This document shows positions 10,475-21,143 of a DNA stretch of 64,000 nucleotides, piece by piece. Position 1 is the stretch's first letter, and each line of letters opens with the position of its first letter. Both the position numbers and the translations under genes were made by a program. Source of the DNA: Xestospongia bergquistia (lineage: Eukaryota; Porifera; Demospongiae; Haplosclerida; Petrosiidae). The notes beneath the pieces are model-generated. The model was given only the letters and a program-made list of their open reading frames with translations. It ran no database searches and was not told the origin of the DNA. Location of the stretch: contig OZ014411.1 in the NCBI GenBank assembly GCA_963965975.1, positions 20,116,446-20,180,445 on the forward strand, written 5' to 3'.

Positions 10475-12357
10475 TAGGGCTGGAATTTATCAGGTTTAAC
10501 CCAATTTTACCAGAAATAAACACCCTGCAAAGAAAATTTAATTTCAGGGTTAAACCTTTTTTTAACCCTTACAAACATATACTCGTGTATGAATATGGCG
10601 AATTGTTGGAATCGATCAGGGAGGAAAAGAAAAACACCTAAAGACTGGGCTAAGGACCATCCTGATGATCTTGAATCAAGAGAAAAGCCTACTGAAGATT
10701 GAAAATCAGTGGAAGTACTTACCTCTGAATACTGTTCTGTAGAGATTGATGTTTGAACATCTGGAAAGAAACCATGGGATGTACCAAGCGTCATAAGTTA
10801 ATGAAAAGTAACTATGATGAAGAAAGGATGAAAGCAGGAAAGCAGCTGACTTTATATGAAAGTGAGGTACATGTGAAAGCGAAACAAGCAGAAGCTGAAA
10901 GTGTCGTAAAGCAGAATATAGTAGACCAGAAAGTTTGCTTAATTTTGGATCAATCTTCAGACATTATTGGACGACCAATAGTTAACACGTTGATATCCTT
11001 CTACAATTCGTCTACAAAGAATAAATGCGTGTTATTAATTGATACATCCCTAATGAAATCTTGTAATAGCACAACACACTAGCTCTTCTTCAGTCAAAAT
11101 TGTTAAAAGATATTGATAAAGATTGGAATGATGTAATAGGACTTTCGACAGATTCAGCAGCATGCATGAAGAAATTCAGTATAGATGTGAAGGAAGCATA
11201 CAACCCAAAGCTGCTACATTTCAATGATGTTGCCTTACGGTCACAATTTATGAATGATGTCAGGAAAGTAATTATTAAATTTGGTGCTTTATTCAAGCAT
11301 GTAGCAAAGCTTGAGAGGTTATTTAGAAGTTTGTGTGTAAGTAATGGCTTAACTGAAGACAAGGTTTGTAAACCCCCTGCTGTTGTACCAAATCGTTGGT
11401 ACTCTTTTTATGAGAGTGCTTTAGTAACAAAATCATTATGGCGACATCTGCTGATGTTCATTGACTCACCTGCATCTCAAAAATCAGAGAAAATGGAAGG
11501 CATAGCTGAGCTTCTTGGTAATACACAAACTCATCAACTGTTGTATGCCAAGCTGACATTCCTTTTTTAAGCTTTACATCCAATCCATCAAATTCAAAAA
11601 CAACTTGAGTCAACAGAGCCACTTTTACATCATATGTACCATTTGGTATGTGTCAATCTACAAACTGAAATTTCTAAGTATGATGGCTTATTTACATTAG
11701 GTCCAGAAACAGCTACTGTTTTTAACATGCTATCATAAGAGGATGCAGCTGAAGTCAAGTATGACATTCTAGAGTTTGGAAAATGCTTTGCTAAAAAATG
11801 GCAAGACACCACTAGAAGAAATATAGAAGCTGAAGTACAAGCTTTGTGGAAAAATGCAGTCATATTAGATCCATTCCTGAAATATTCCCATTGCAAGATT
11901 TTAAAGACTACTATTCGATGTTCTCTCGTTTCAACAGACAATCTGCCAATTGCTGAGATTGAGAAGGATTTTCCTCTTTATCTCCATGAACCAGCTCCAC
12001 AAAACCCTAGAATTAAAAATTTTGGACTGTTGGAATAGTTCACAAGTGCATTATCCATATTTGAGTATTGCTGCAGTACAACTTCTCTGTATTAGCACAA
12101 CTAGTTGTGGTGTGGAGCAAAGCTTTAGCTTAATGCATAATTTGCAACAATCTAATCGATCCTCAATGCGTGAGGATACTTTACATATGGAAATGGTAAT
12201 GTACTTTAATAAGGATGTTGAAGGTCATTTTGATAATTACTAATTTTAATTTAAAAAAAAAAACTGGTTTTGTCATATTTTACACTGTCAAATATTAAAC
12301 CCTATTTTGTCACCCCGAAAATCTAAATTGATTTTAACCCGATAAATTCCAACCCTA
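10475..12357 (+). mobile_element. hAT DNA transposon 1 with TIRs and 8-bp target duplication
   Basis: The left end TAGGGCTGGAATTTATCAGG is matched, inverted, by the right end, which reads TAGGGTTGGAATTTATCGGG. Flanking 8-mers TTCATGAT (10467-10474) and TTCATGAC (12358-12365) agree at 7 of 8 positions, as expected for hAT insertion. The length is 1883 bp. The transposase inside is broken into several frames. Confidence 0.93.
10753..12243 (+). pseudogene. hAT-family transposase, degenerate (hAT-1)
   Basis: Open pieces at 10753-11082, 11100-11570 and 11950-12243 follow the hAT order. First comes a catalytic-region block (VCLILDQSSDIIGRPIVNTLI), then DVIGLSTDSAACMKKF. The C-terminal dimerisation part has YPYLSIAAVQLLCISTTSC followed by GVEQSFS. 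Stops and shifts fall between and within the blocks (for example near 11082, 11570 and 11740). No BED finger was recognised upstream of 10753. The subfamily is unusual and I could not assign it further. Confidence 0.8.
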
Positions 12358-12694
12358 TTCATGACGACATCAATAACGATGTGAAAGCAGGACCTATGCC
12401 CTTCTCTCGTATTGACATGTTAAATCATCTATACCTAACATCTGGAGAACATGTGAAACTATTATTGCCACATGGGCATTAATTAGAATCAGTGCCTCCA
12501 TTGCTAGGGAGTATACCATAGATCTGGGGAAATGTTTACTCATTTATGGCCTGGGGTAGGATTTTTAAAATGGGTGGAAATCTAGGGATTTTTTCTCAAA
12601 TACATATGATTTCGAACATTGATTCACAATAAGTCAATAATGTAAACAATAACAATGTCTGGCTCAAGTAGTTTACTTTGTACAGCTGTCACAC

Positions 12695-13000
12695 ATGTAT
12701 ACATATTGTAGCTCTTCTTACCAGAACATGGTTAAGACAACTAGATCTATTACTGATGTGATGGGACCAACAGACACATTAAAAGATGATACGAGAAAAG
12801 CAGAAATAAAAGTGGCTGCATTCATTGTTCAACATAATATCCCCTTTCAAGTAATGGATCACTTCTCTCATCTTATGTTCAGTGCCTTTCCTGATTCATA
12901 AATAGCATCACAGTTCAGTTGCAAGCATGCCAAAACTCAAAGCATTATTAAAAACATGTTGGCTAAACGATTTCGAAATGAATTAGAACCTGTACTAAGG
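12695..13000 (+). pseudogene. fragment of a DUF4371/hAT-like protein
   Basis: The frame reads KAEIKVAAFIVQHNIPF and then DHFSHLMFSAFPDS. After a stop at about 12899 it continues as IASQFSCKHAKTQSIIK. This pattern belongs to the N-terminal half of animal ZNF862/DUF4371-type hAT-derived proteins. A second piece of the same type (NMISYASDTTNIMFGGHHSV then VSLLKDPLP) is at about 13595-13690. Sequence between and after the pieces is not readable as one gene. Confidence 0.55.
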
Positions 13001-13132
13001 TGGAATCTATTCCCATAATGTCTAATCCCATAACATCTAATTAATCCCAAATGATAACTGAGATGTTAATATAACAAAGAGTATTTCAAGAACAATAGAC
13101 TTCTGTACTATAATAGATTAGATAGCTAGAAA

Positions 13133-13560
13133 ATGTTAGATCAGTTATCTAAGTGCGTGTATAAATGCAACATGCAAAGTTCATCACTAAATGCAGTTAT
13201 TGAGTTCATCATTACACAAAAAGGCAGAGAAGCCCTTATCTGGCAGGGGTGTAAGTTTACTCTCAATCTCAAGATGGCTAATGGTAAGAGATATTGGAGA
13301 TGTGTAAAGAGGAGCTGCCCAGCTAGAATTACAACTGAGGGAGATGAAGTCTTGCAACAAACAGTCATAATCATCCTGAAGATGTTGGACAAGCTAAAGT
13401 GGAAGGAGTTAAGCATGGACGAGCCCAAGAGGAGATCATACCAATTCCAGCTGGCAATAGTTGTGAGATTTTTTGTGAAAGAGAAAATAAATTTAAAAGC
13501 GATTTTTTTCAAAGTACTTGAAGTTGCTGCAGGTGATGCAACAACACTTGTATCATGCAT
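13133..13560 (+). pseudogene. FLYWCH zinc-finger fragment
   Basis: The ORF contains FIITQKGREALIWQG, then NGKRYWRCVKRSCPAR and TTEGDEVL, the pattern of a FLYWCH finger (aromatic-Cys-Cys-His DNA-binding domain often linked to MULE transposases). The expected closing His pair reads HNHPEDVGQAKVEGVKHGR in another frame from about 13366, so there is a 1-bp shift just before it. No catalytic domain follows. Confidence 0.7.
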
Positions 13561-13879
13561 TACTTCATTGTTAAAAAGGAAAAAATTCTTTTAGACAACA
13601 TGATAAGTTATGCATCAGATACCACCAACATAATGTTTGGAGGACATCATTCTGTAGTAAGCTTACTCAAGGATCCTCTCCCAAACCTAAAGGCTGATTC
13701 ACATGGACACAATTAACACAACGTATTGTAATATACAAACATTCATATTATTCAATAACGTACCGTAAAGGCCGAAATTAACGTGATGGAAAAATATAAT
13801 TTTTTGTATTTCCTTACAGATTCCATGAAGTTCAACCAATCAAATTTAAAGAAGCACGAGCAATATGTCTAAAATAGGT

Positions 13880-14040
13880 TAATTTGATGAACAACTTATT
13901 TTGAAAGTGCAGGAGTACCTGTGTTTGTTCAACACTAGATGTAGTGACTTAAAAGTCAGTCTAAAAAAGAAGAATGCTTGGACAGCCATAGGGAGCACTT
14001 CTGGTAAGAAATTCAGAACTATAGCTAGACTGACTGATTC
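13880..14040 (+). pseudogene. possible MADF-domain fragment
   Basis: A short frame reads EQLILKVQEYLCLFNTRCSD followed by KKNAWTAIGSTSG. That is the leading helix and W-x-x-I block of a MADF (Myb/SANT-like) DNA-binding domain. It is too short and isolated to be sure. Confidence 0.35.
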
Positions 14041-14118
14041 ATTATTAAAATAAAATTAATGGATATGGTTCAAAAAGGTGGAATACACAGAGAGAAAGAT
14101 ATACCAAAGAACATAAAA

Positions 14119-14198
14119 TGTTTTGATAGTTTCTCTATTTATGTAAGTCAAGTTATTGTTTTGTTCAGAATAATAAAGTTATAGCCGAAGTTATCACA
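14119..14198 (+). repeat. 5' LTR remnant, Gypsy C
   Basis: 80 bp, near-identical to the last 80 bp of 16756-16878. The first 40 or so bases of the LTR are missing. Confidence 0.85.
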
Positions 14199-14227
14199 GT
14201 TGGCGACGAGGTGAAAAGTCACTCAAA

Positions 14228-15580
14228 ATGGCTCTTCACGGTTCTGTATCTCCATTCGATGCAAGTACAGAGACTTGGTCACTTTATGTCGAAAAGTTCA
14301 ACCAGTATTTCATCGAAAAAAATGATGTGGTAGATGCCAACAAGAAGCGTACTATATTTCTCTCTGCTTGTGGTCCGAAAACATACAAACTTGTACACAG
14401 CTTAGTAGACGATGCTCCTGATTCCAAATCATATGATGAGTTGGTGAAACTAGCTAAAGAGTTTCATGATCCAAAACCGTCTGTTATCGTTCAGCAATAT
14501 AAGTTCAATTCTCGAGTCAGGGCAATGGACGAATCGATCGTGACATACATTGCAGCGTTACGTCAATTAGCCAAGCACTGTGCCTACAAAGACACTCTTC
14601 CAGAGATGTTAAGAGATAGGTTAGTCTGTGGTGTAAATCATGCAGGCATTCAAAAGAGATTACTCGCAGAAAAGGATCTCACATTCACAAATGCTCTAGA
14701 CATAGCTCAAGCCCTAGAAGCTGCTGAAAAGGGGAACAAAGATCTTACTATACAAGATACTACTCAAAATCGAGGTCAAGGACTTAATTACACTTCTCAG
14801 GAATGTAACCAATGATCAAAATTTACTCCACCTCATACTAGTAAACCATGTCACAGATGTGGAGGTGAACACTCACCCATAATCTGTTGCTTTAAAAACT
14901 TCGACTGTCATACTTGTAAGAGAAGGGGACATATTGCTAGGATGTGTCGAGTGAAGAGCAAACAAGACACCAAACACAAGAACTCTCAGCAAAATCACTT
15001 CGTATCAAGTAATGCAGAGGAAAAAGTTACTCGAGAGTCCTCAGAGGATGAGTCATATGCTATGTTTACAGCAAGAGGTAGCTCATCAAACCCACTAATT
15101 ATATATGTGAGACTGAACAATGTTTTAGTACCAATGGAATTGGACACAGGTGCCTCTCTAACTGTTATTAACAAATCTACTTACAACAAAATTGGTGCTG
15201 AAAGTGTTAGTCCTATTAAAGAGTCAAAGGTCAAGTTAAAGACTTACACTGGTGAGTGTATTCCCATACTAGGTACTATTAATGTATATATACAATATGA
15301 TGCACAAGAGGAGGGTCTGTCACTACTTGTGGTTGATGGAGGTGGCCCAAATCTCATGGGCAGGGACTGGTTGGGTAAAGTCAAAGTGAACCTAGCCACT
15401 ATCCATAGTCTAGCACCTCAGACAACATTAAATGAAGTCCTAGATAGACACTCCCCTGTATTATCTGAAGGCTTAGGTTGCCTAAAAGGGGTCAAAGTTC
15501 AACTCAGAGTTGAAGACAAAGCTGTTCCTAGATTTTTCAAGCCTAGACCTGTTCCATTTTTATTAAGAAAGAGAGACTGA
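14228..15580 (+). pseudogene. gag and protease, Gypsy C
   Basis: Gag opens with ATG 14228 (MALHGSVSPFDASTETWSLY), 29 bp after the LTR end, and is the best preserved gag here. It keeps the capsid blocks SLYVEKFNQYF, FLSACGPKTYKLV, KPSVIVQQYKFNSR and LPEMLRDRLVCGV. A TGA at 14813-14815 interrupts it. The same frame resumes with zinc knuckles CHRCGGEHSP and CHTCKRRGHIARMC (14850-14950) and the protease motif LDTGAS (about 15140), LMGRDWLG (about 15357) and the start of RT. Confidence 0.9.
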
Positions 15581-16740
15581 ACTAGAGAGATTAGTAACCA
15601 TGGGTATAATATCACCTATAGAGTTCTCTGAATGGGCAGCCCTATAATACCAGTACTAAAACAAGAGCTCAGTTAGAATTTGTGGGGACTTTAAAGTCAC
15701 CATTAATCAAGTGTCACAAATTGATTCATACCCTCTCCCCAGAGAATTATTTTTCAGGTTATCTGGGGGAAAGTATTTCTCAAAGTTAGACCTCTTGCAA
15801 GCATACCTCCAGGTTCAAATTGATGAAGACTCACGACAATATGTAACTATAAACACCCACAAGGGTTTATTTAGATATAATTGATTGCCATTTGGTGTAG
15901 CAGCTGCACCTGCCATTTTTCAAAGGTGCATGGAGAGCCTATTGCAATGTTGTCAAGGAGTCTCAGCATAACTGGATGATATTTTAGTCACTGGGTCTAC
16001 AGAAAGCAGACCATTTGCAAAATCTTGATGTTGTTTTAAGTAAGCTTTCAGCTGCAGGCTTACGTTTGAAAAGGTGTAAATGTTTCTTTCTAAAACCAAC
16101 CGTGCAGTATCTTGGTCACATCATTGATGAAAGGGGACTCCACCACACAGTCACGATGGTCCTGGACTACTAAGCAAGATATAGCATTTGAGATAGCAAA
16201 GAATGCATTACAAAAACACTCATTGCTTGTTCACTATGATGATTCAAAACCTTTAATACAGTACCTTATGCTTCACAAACTTTAACTGTCGCTGAAAAGA
16301 AATATTCTCAGTTAGAAAAAGAAGGATTGGCCATTGTTTTTGGTACTAAGAAATTTCACAACTATCTGTTTGGCAGACTTTTTTACTATTGAGTCTGACC
16401 ATAAACCCTTATCATTTTTGTGTAGTGAGAATAAGCAAATTCCTCAAATGGCTTCATCAAGAATACAGAGATTTGCACTTACTTTAAAAATTTCAGATCA
16501 TCTAATCCTAAGTGGCTTAGTGGGGAAATTATCTGATCAACTGGTCCTTTATCCTATCTCATAAAATTGTCTAATGTGTTGAAACTCACCGTCATGTTGA
16601 CCATATTCGTAAGACAAAATCCTTATCATCTTTACCTAATAATGTTGATCAACACCAGGATGAACATGTGGAACCTGAAGTATTTGACTCTGTACCATTC
16701 AGTCTTGTAGAATCATCTGCAATACCATCAGAACCCACAC
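15540..16740 (+). pseudogene. reverse transcriptase and RNase H, Gypsy C
   Basis: Most RT blocks can be traced across shifting frames: EFSEWAA, RICGDFKVTINQ, FSKLDLLQAYLQVQIDEDS, LPFGVAAAPAIFQ. The catalytic box reads stop-LDDILV at about 15970, the usual Tyr codon position being TAA. A deletion after YLGHIIDERGLHH (about 16150) removes the RT thumb. RNase H is reduced to EKKYSQLEKEGLAIVFG (about 16290), SDHKPLSFL (about 16395) and MASSRIQRFAL. Integrase is missing. Confidence 0.88.
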
Positions 16741-16755
16741 CTCACTGTGGAGGAA

Positions 16756-16878
16756 TGTAGTAACTCTATACATGCATTGTTTATTTAGTGATGTAATGTG
16801 TTTTGATAGTTTCTCTATTTATGTAAGTCGAGTTATTGTTTTGTTCAGAATAATAAAGTTATAACTGAAGTTATCACA
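16756..16878 (+). repeat. 3' LTR, Gypsy C
   Basis: 123 bp, TGTAGTAACTC ... GTTATCACA, preceded by the purine tract TGTGGAGGAA. An AATAAAG signal is near the end. Confidence 0.85.
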
Positions 16879-16879
16879 G

Positions 16880-16958
16880 TTTCACATAAGAAGCCTTTCA
16901 TACTTTTCATTATAGTGGTCAATGTATTCCATGCCCTTTTCAGTTGGAGGATAACATT
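16880..16958 (+). repeat. dispersed repeat, copy 2
   Basis: Matches 5181-5258 (AGTGGTCAATGTATTCCATG then GGAGGATAA) and abuts the 3' LTR of Gypsy C. Its TTTTCAG at about 16935-16941 would serve as the splice acceptor for the following coiled-coil exon. Confidence 0.7.
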
Positions 16959-17606
16959 TATTCCTTTCATGAGGTAAGGATTGACAAAAGAATTTTTGGT
17001 TTCATCTCAATGAGTGAAATTAAAGCCGGAAACACAACTGTTTGGGGTTTAAGAGGCAGAATTCCTATAATAGGTTTTTATAGAGCACTGCATTGTTATC
17101 TGAAACAACATTTTAAGACTTCTAAAACAGCTATTGGAAAGCTGTACTGTGGTATTGATTCATATCTAAGGTTAAAGGGTAGTCGTCCTGACAATATTTA
17201 TCAGTTTGTTGAAAGAATTGTTTCATCTCAGCTTCATTCCGAAGAATTAATGCTATATGATAACCAGCAAGCTAAACGTATGTCCACACATTTAAGTGAA
17301 TGCTCTGAGCAGCTACAAATATTGAACTTAGAATGTGCTGAACTAAGAAGTAACTATGAGAAGACAAAATGTTATTTAAGCAGTACAAAAACTGCATTGC
17401 GTGATATCACCATGCAAAAATTGAAAAATGCTAGAGAGAAAATCAGTCAGTTAAAATGTAAAAATGCTTCGTTAGAAGAAGAATGTGTCAATCTTCAGGT
17501 TGATTTATTAGAAACAACAGATTTAGCCAACAGTGATCCAGATGATTCAGTAACTGAACCTACCTTACAATCTATCATAGGAAATTTAAAAAAAATATAC
17601 ACCTGA
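16942..17606 (+). CDS. coiled-coil protein, sister of the gene at 56.2-56.9 kb (3' exon)
   Basis: An open frame of about 220 codons with no in-frame ATG at its left edge (it opens with TTG), so it is probably a terminal exon after the TTTTCAG acceptor at about 16941. It is homologous to the product at 56178-56901: both have LRG...GFY..LH, K.Y..ID..LR, RPD..Y.F..RI, ALRDIT/ALRDVT and a long heptad-rich C-terminal half (LECAELRSNYEK, KISQLKCKNASLEEEC). Function is unknown. A scaffold or DNA-binding accessory protein is possible. No Cys/His cluster or catalytic motif was seen. Confidence 0.6.
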
Positions 17607-18235
17607 GATTAGAAAGTTATACCACAACTTATTAGCAGACCAAGTCCCGATTTTCAAAATAAATGACATCATCTGATACAGGTGGCACAACAAAAAATCA
17701 AAAGAAAATTGGTAGAGTAGTGGCAAATAACTTTGTATTGGGTGTTAATGAATTGCAAGATTGCTTTGCACTATCAGAGATGCCAGCCGCCTCCGGATCG
17801 GATTGAAGTTCTCTCAATCAGTTGCCTAGATGAGTGACGGAGCTCCTAGAAACTCGCTTCTTGTGTAGATTGGAGAGGGTTTTAGCTTTGTCCATGGGCC
17901 AATAGGCCAATAGGCGACAGTCATGGGAGTTAATTAGAAAATGTGGTGAGGATTAGACAAGCGACAAGAACTGTACGCTCTTAATCTGCCAACTAACCTG
18001 TTTTCTACCAGATACTAAAAGAGTTATCCGGTTCAGTGGACCAGAATGAATATGAGCTAGGGCAGATGAAAGCTTATTAGGGTATAAGAGCCACTCCAGG
18101 TAACTTAAGGCAACCGCATTTTTTTTATCATTAAAATTCAATTATACATATACCAGAAAATTTAAATAAAATTGAAGCCTGATAAATGTCAACAGACGCT
18201 AATTTGTTCCGTGTAGAAGGTGAGTAAAAAACATC
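17607..18235. other. no gene; possible 5' end of the Penelope-like element
   Basis: From about 17785 base composition is more GC-rich and differs from the surroundings. CTCTCAATC (17811-17819) and GATTGGAGAG (17868-17877) can pair around an internal TAGATGAG and GAAAC. This resembles, but does not match, a hammerhead ribozyme core. Confidence 0.4.
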
Positions 18236-19074
18236 TTGGACCATAGAGCTCAAAACAGATGTGAACTAGTTAAAAAATTCAAATACCTCTTGCTCATTAA
18301 CACATCGAAGGATAAGACTTTTGTTCTGGATGAGAAGAAACTGGTCGTCAATCTTAGCAACCACAACCTAACTGATGCCCAAAATAACGTCCTTGCTCTG
18401 GGACTAAACTTTGCCACTAACCTAAAAGAAGGCCCTTATTCTTATATCATTACAAGCACTGAGCTAGTATCTAAATCACTTACACAACTTTCTGAAGTGG
18501 TAAAAGAGAGTCTTAATAGGCGTGGCCACAACCCCCTCCTCATACCCACTCTTAGCCGAGATGAACGTGAAGCTGTCAGTAGCCTCAACAAGAACAAGGA
18601 GATAGTCATACTTCAGCTGACAAGGGTAATGCCACTGTTGTCATGAATAAAGATGACTACACGTCAAAAATAAGAAATCTACTGGATCAGGATGACTACA
18701 AAATCACCAAAGGCAACCCTACCAACAGATTCACCAATTCCATAAAGAAAACTCTGGAAGATATTCTCCAAACTAATAATATTTCCCTGGAATTAGCCAA
18801 AAACCTTATTCCAAAGAATCCCACCATACCGCAGATCTATGGCTTACCTAAAATACACAAAACGGAAGTTCCTCTTAGACCTATTGTGTGTACTATTGGA
18901 TCTGCTACATATAACTTAGCAAAAGAGATTAATAGGATTCTTTTCCCTCTTGTTGGGAAAACGGACAGTTATGTCAAAACTTCTTCCCACTTTGTTAGTT
19001 TCATCTCTCACCTTCATGTTCCCTCAACTTCAAAACTGCTTTTACCTCTAGAAAGACACTTAGAAGATACATAG
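18236..19074 (+). pseudogene. Penelope-like reverse transcriptase, N-terminal part
   Basis: The first ORF (18236-18646) has VVNLSNHNLTDAQNNVLALG and LNFATN. The second frame (18620-19048) reads ADKGNATVVMNKDDYTSKI, IPQIYGLPKIHK and PLRPIVCTIGSATYNLAKEI. These are the N-terminal and finger blocks of Penelope-like RTs. A 1-bp shift at about 18615 separates the two frames. The copy ends at about 19050, before the catalytic Asp boxes and GIY-YIG endonuclease, where the 179-bp repeat begins. Confidence 0.85.
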
Positions 19075-19246
19075 AAACTGTCGATTAATTTCATACAATT
19101 AAACTTTAATATATTTGACATACCTCAAATGTCACAGTATCACACAAGTTACCACCACTGAGAAGAGCACTCTACGAAAAACAAAAATGCTATGTCATCA
19201 CTTCCATATAGCACTTTTAGCACATGCATGATAGTATAGTATGAAT
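19068..19246 (+). repeat. 179-bp direct repeat, left copy
   Basis: Matches 21144-21322 at a constant offset of 2076 bp with no indel and only scattered substitutions (CATAGAAACTGTC ... TGCATGATAGTAT). It begins where the Penelope-like remnant ends. Confidence 0.9.
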
Positions 19247-19924
19247 GTTAGATCCTTACTGAGGTAGAGGTCTTGGACAAATGAAAGATGAAGAGGGAAG
19301 GAGTAGCTTAAGTCTACTTTGTCCTGAGTTGTCCCATCTTCACTCTATCACAAAGAAATAAAATATATTATTCTTAATTTTCTTAATTACATACTATATT
19401 TTACATAAATACATGCACTTTATTGGTAACTCATCTTAATCATGTAAGTAACTGTTCCTTTTAATTTCTGGGTCATATAAAACTCTTGAACAGTAAAAGT
19501 GAACTGACACTCATTAGCAGAACCTATACATTATTTTGAAAAGAACAATAAATTAGAAAACAGAAGATTCCCTCTAATATAGGGATGTTATCAGTTATAT
19601 TGAACTTTGAACATGTTTGCTTTATCTGTTTATCTCCATGTATTTCTACATGATGAAACTTTCATATTTTACAAATTGTAATAATTTAACAACTAAAATG
19701 TCACATCATGTATCGAGTATAATGTACATGTATACTATAATTAACCTCATTATTATAGTGTAGTTTTACCTGGTAGCAGTAGAAAAGGAATACCAATGTG
19801 AGAGGAGTCTCTACCCTAATAATATAAAATGTAAATGATATTTTATAAGTGGCACTACTAATACTTACAGGTCGATCCAACTTAGCAACAAAATTAATAG
19901 TAGAAACATCAAGCTGTAATACCT

Positions 19925-20097
19925 TAATTTTCATTTCCAAGTGTAAGAAGGAAGTTAATTATGCAGAACATGTTGACACATCACAAACATTTGCTATCTA
20001 TGTAATTATTTCCAAGTGACAATATAGGAATAGAGCAACATGTGAAAGATGGAAATCATTGTAAGTGTTAAAAGAGTATAAACATATGTTTAACTCA
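19925..20097 (+). repeat. about 170-bp internal direct repeat, left copy
   Basis: Matches 20789-20952 (TTCATTTCCAAGTGTAA ... AAAGAGTATAAACATATG) with several substitutions and small indels. On the minus strand the preceding sequence reads MKIKVLQLDVSTINFVAKLD followed by a GTAAGT donor-like site. Confidence 0.85.
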
Positions 20098-20788
20098 TAA
20101 ATAGTACTGAACAATTATTACATATTTGCCTAGCTTTTAGTGTAGAGTCAGTTTACTCAATGATAGGATGGTAGTAAGTTGAGTACAGTCATATAGAGTC
20201 ATTTAACATGACTGTAACCTCATATTTGCTGATCAACATATTTGTCTATGTCTTTGTTCTTATATAACAATTCAATATAATATGTTTGAATGAGTCAATG
20301 TGTATTTGTTTTAAGTTCTTCATCCTTTATTAAAAAGCAATTGAATTGCATTTCGGGGCTCTAGCTTCCTAAAGCAATATTCAAACTTAAATAGTAAAAA
20401 TAAATGAAACTACATTGGTTAGCACAAAGCAATGAAGAGTTTATGCTTACAATATCTCCAGTCAAGATGTTAATATGATGATCATTCATTCATTAAATTC
20501 TATTGACAATGTCAATACAATTAATACTATTCACATTACATTAAGGTCTGAAAACTAGTCAAAATGACTTTTTAATTTTTTACAAGTGCTAACCTTGTCC
20601 ACTATGAATGCACCTAGTATCATCAAAAAGGGAAGAGTAATGAAGAACAAACTCCATTCAAATGACATGGTAAAGAATGAAAATCAATTCCTTTAGCTCC
20701 AGTTCCTACAAACAGATCTTATGACAATATGCCTTTCAAGTCTGTAACAACATTTATATTAGAGACATCAAATAGTAGCAACTCTTCC

Positions 20789-20952
20789 TTCATTTCCAAG
20801 TGTAAAAGGAATTTAATTGTGCAGAACATGTTATCACATGACAAACATTTGCTATCTATGTAATTATTTCCAAGTGACAATTTAGGAATAGAACAACATG
20901 TGAAAGATGAAAATCATTGTCATTGTCAGTGTTAAAAGAGTATAAACATATG
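20789..20952 (+). repeat. about 170-bp internal direct repeat, right copy
   Basis: Second copy of 19925-20097. The stretch CAAACATTTGCTATCTATGT is identical in both. Confidence 0.85.
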
Positions 20953-21143
20953 AGAGTAGTAATAATTGCCTTCACAGCTGCAGTAAAGGTACCACAATCT
21001 TAGAGACACTACCCTAACAAAAGAAAGAACTCACATCAAAAATTAATGTATAATATTTATTACATTATACATGTATATGAGATAAATACTGCAATCTGAT
21101 CAGTCTATTAGGAGTTTCTAAATGTAATGTCATGCATCAAAAC

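Larger units (their letters stand above)
14119..16878 (+). mobile_element. Ty3/Gypsy LTR retrotransposon C, internally deleted
   Basis: A truncated 5' LTR (14119-14198) and a 3' LTR (16756-16878) share their last 80 bp (TTTTGATAGTTTCTCTATTT ... GTTATCACA). Gag, protease, RT and RNase H lie between. The integrase zinc domain and DDE core are absent: RNase H sequence passes within about 200 bp to the 3' LTR. The 5' LTR start is lost, so no target duplication can be tested. A primer-site-like TGGCGACGAGG begins at 14201. Confidence 0.92.
19247..21143. other. non-coding block between the 179-bp direct repeats
   Basis: No convincing gene. It holds the internal duplicate pair at 19925 and 20789. 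A short minus-strand motif appears at both sites (DVSTINFVAKLD versus DVSNINVVTDLK) and may be a duplicated small exon. Confidence 0.45.

Noticed and set aside
10507-10794. 95-codon minus-strand frame across the left end of hAT-1
   Set aside because: It reads through the terminal repeat and overlaps the transposase on the other strand; low complexity and no similarity to a known family.
13141-13560. 139-codon minus-strand frame opposite the FLYWCH fragment
   Set aside because: The plus strand carries the recognisable YWRC...CPAR finger; the opposite frame is its shadow.
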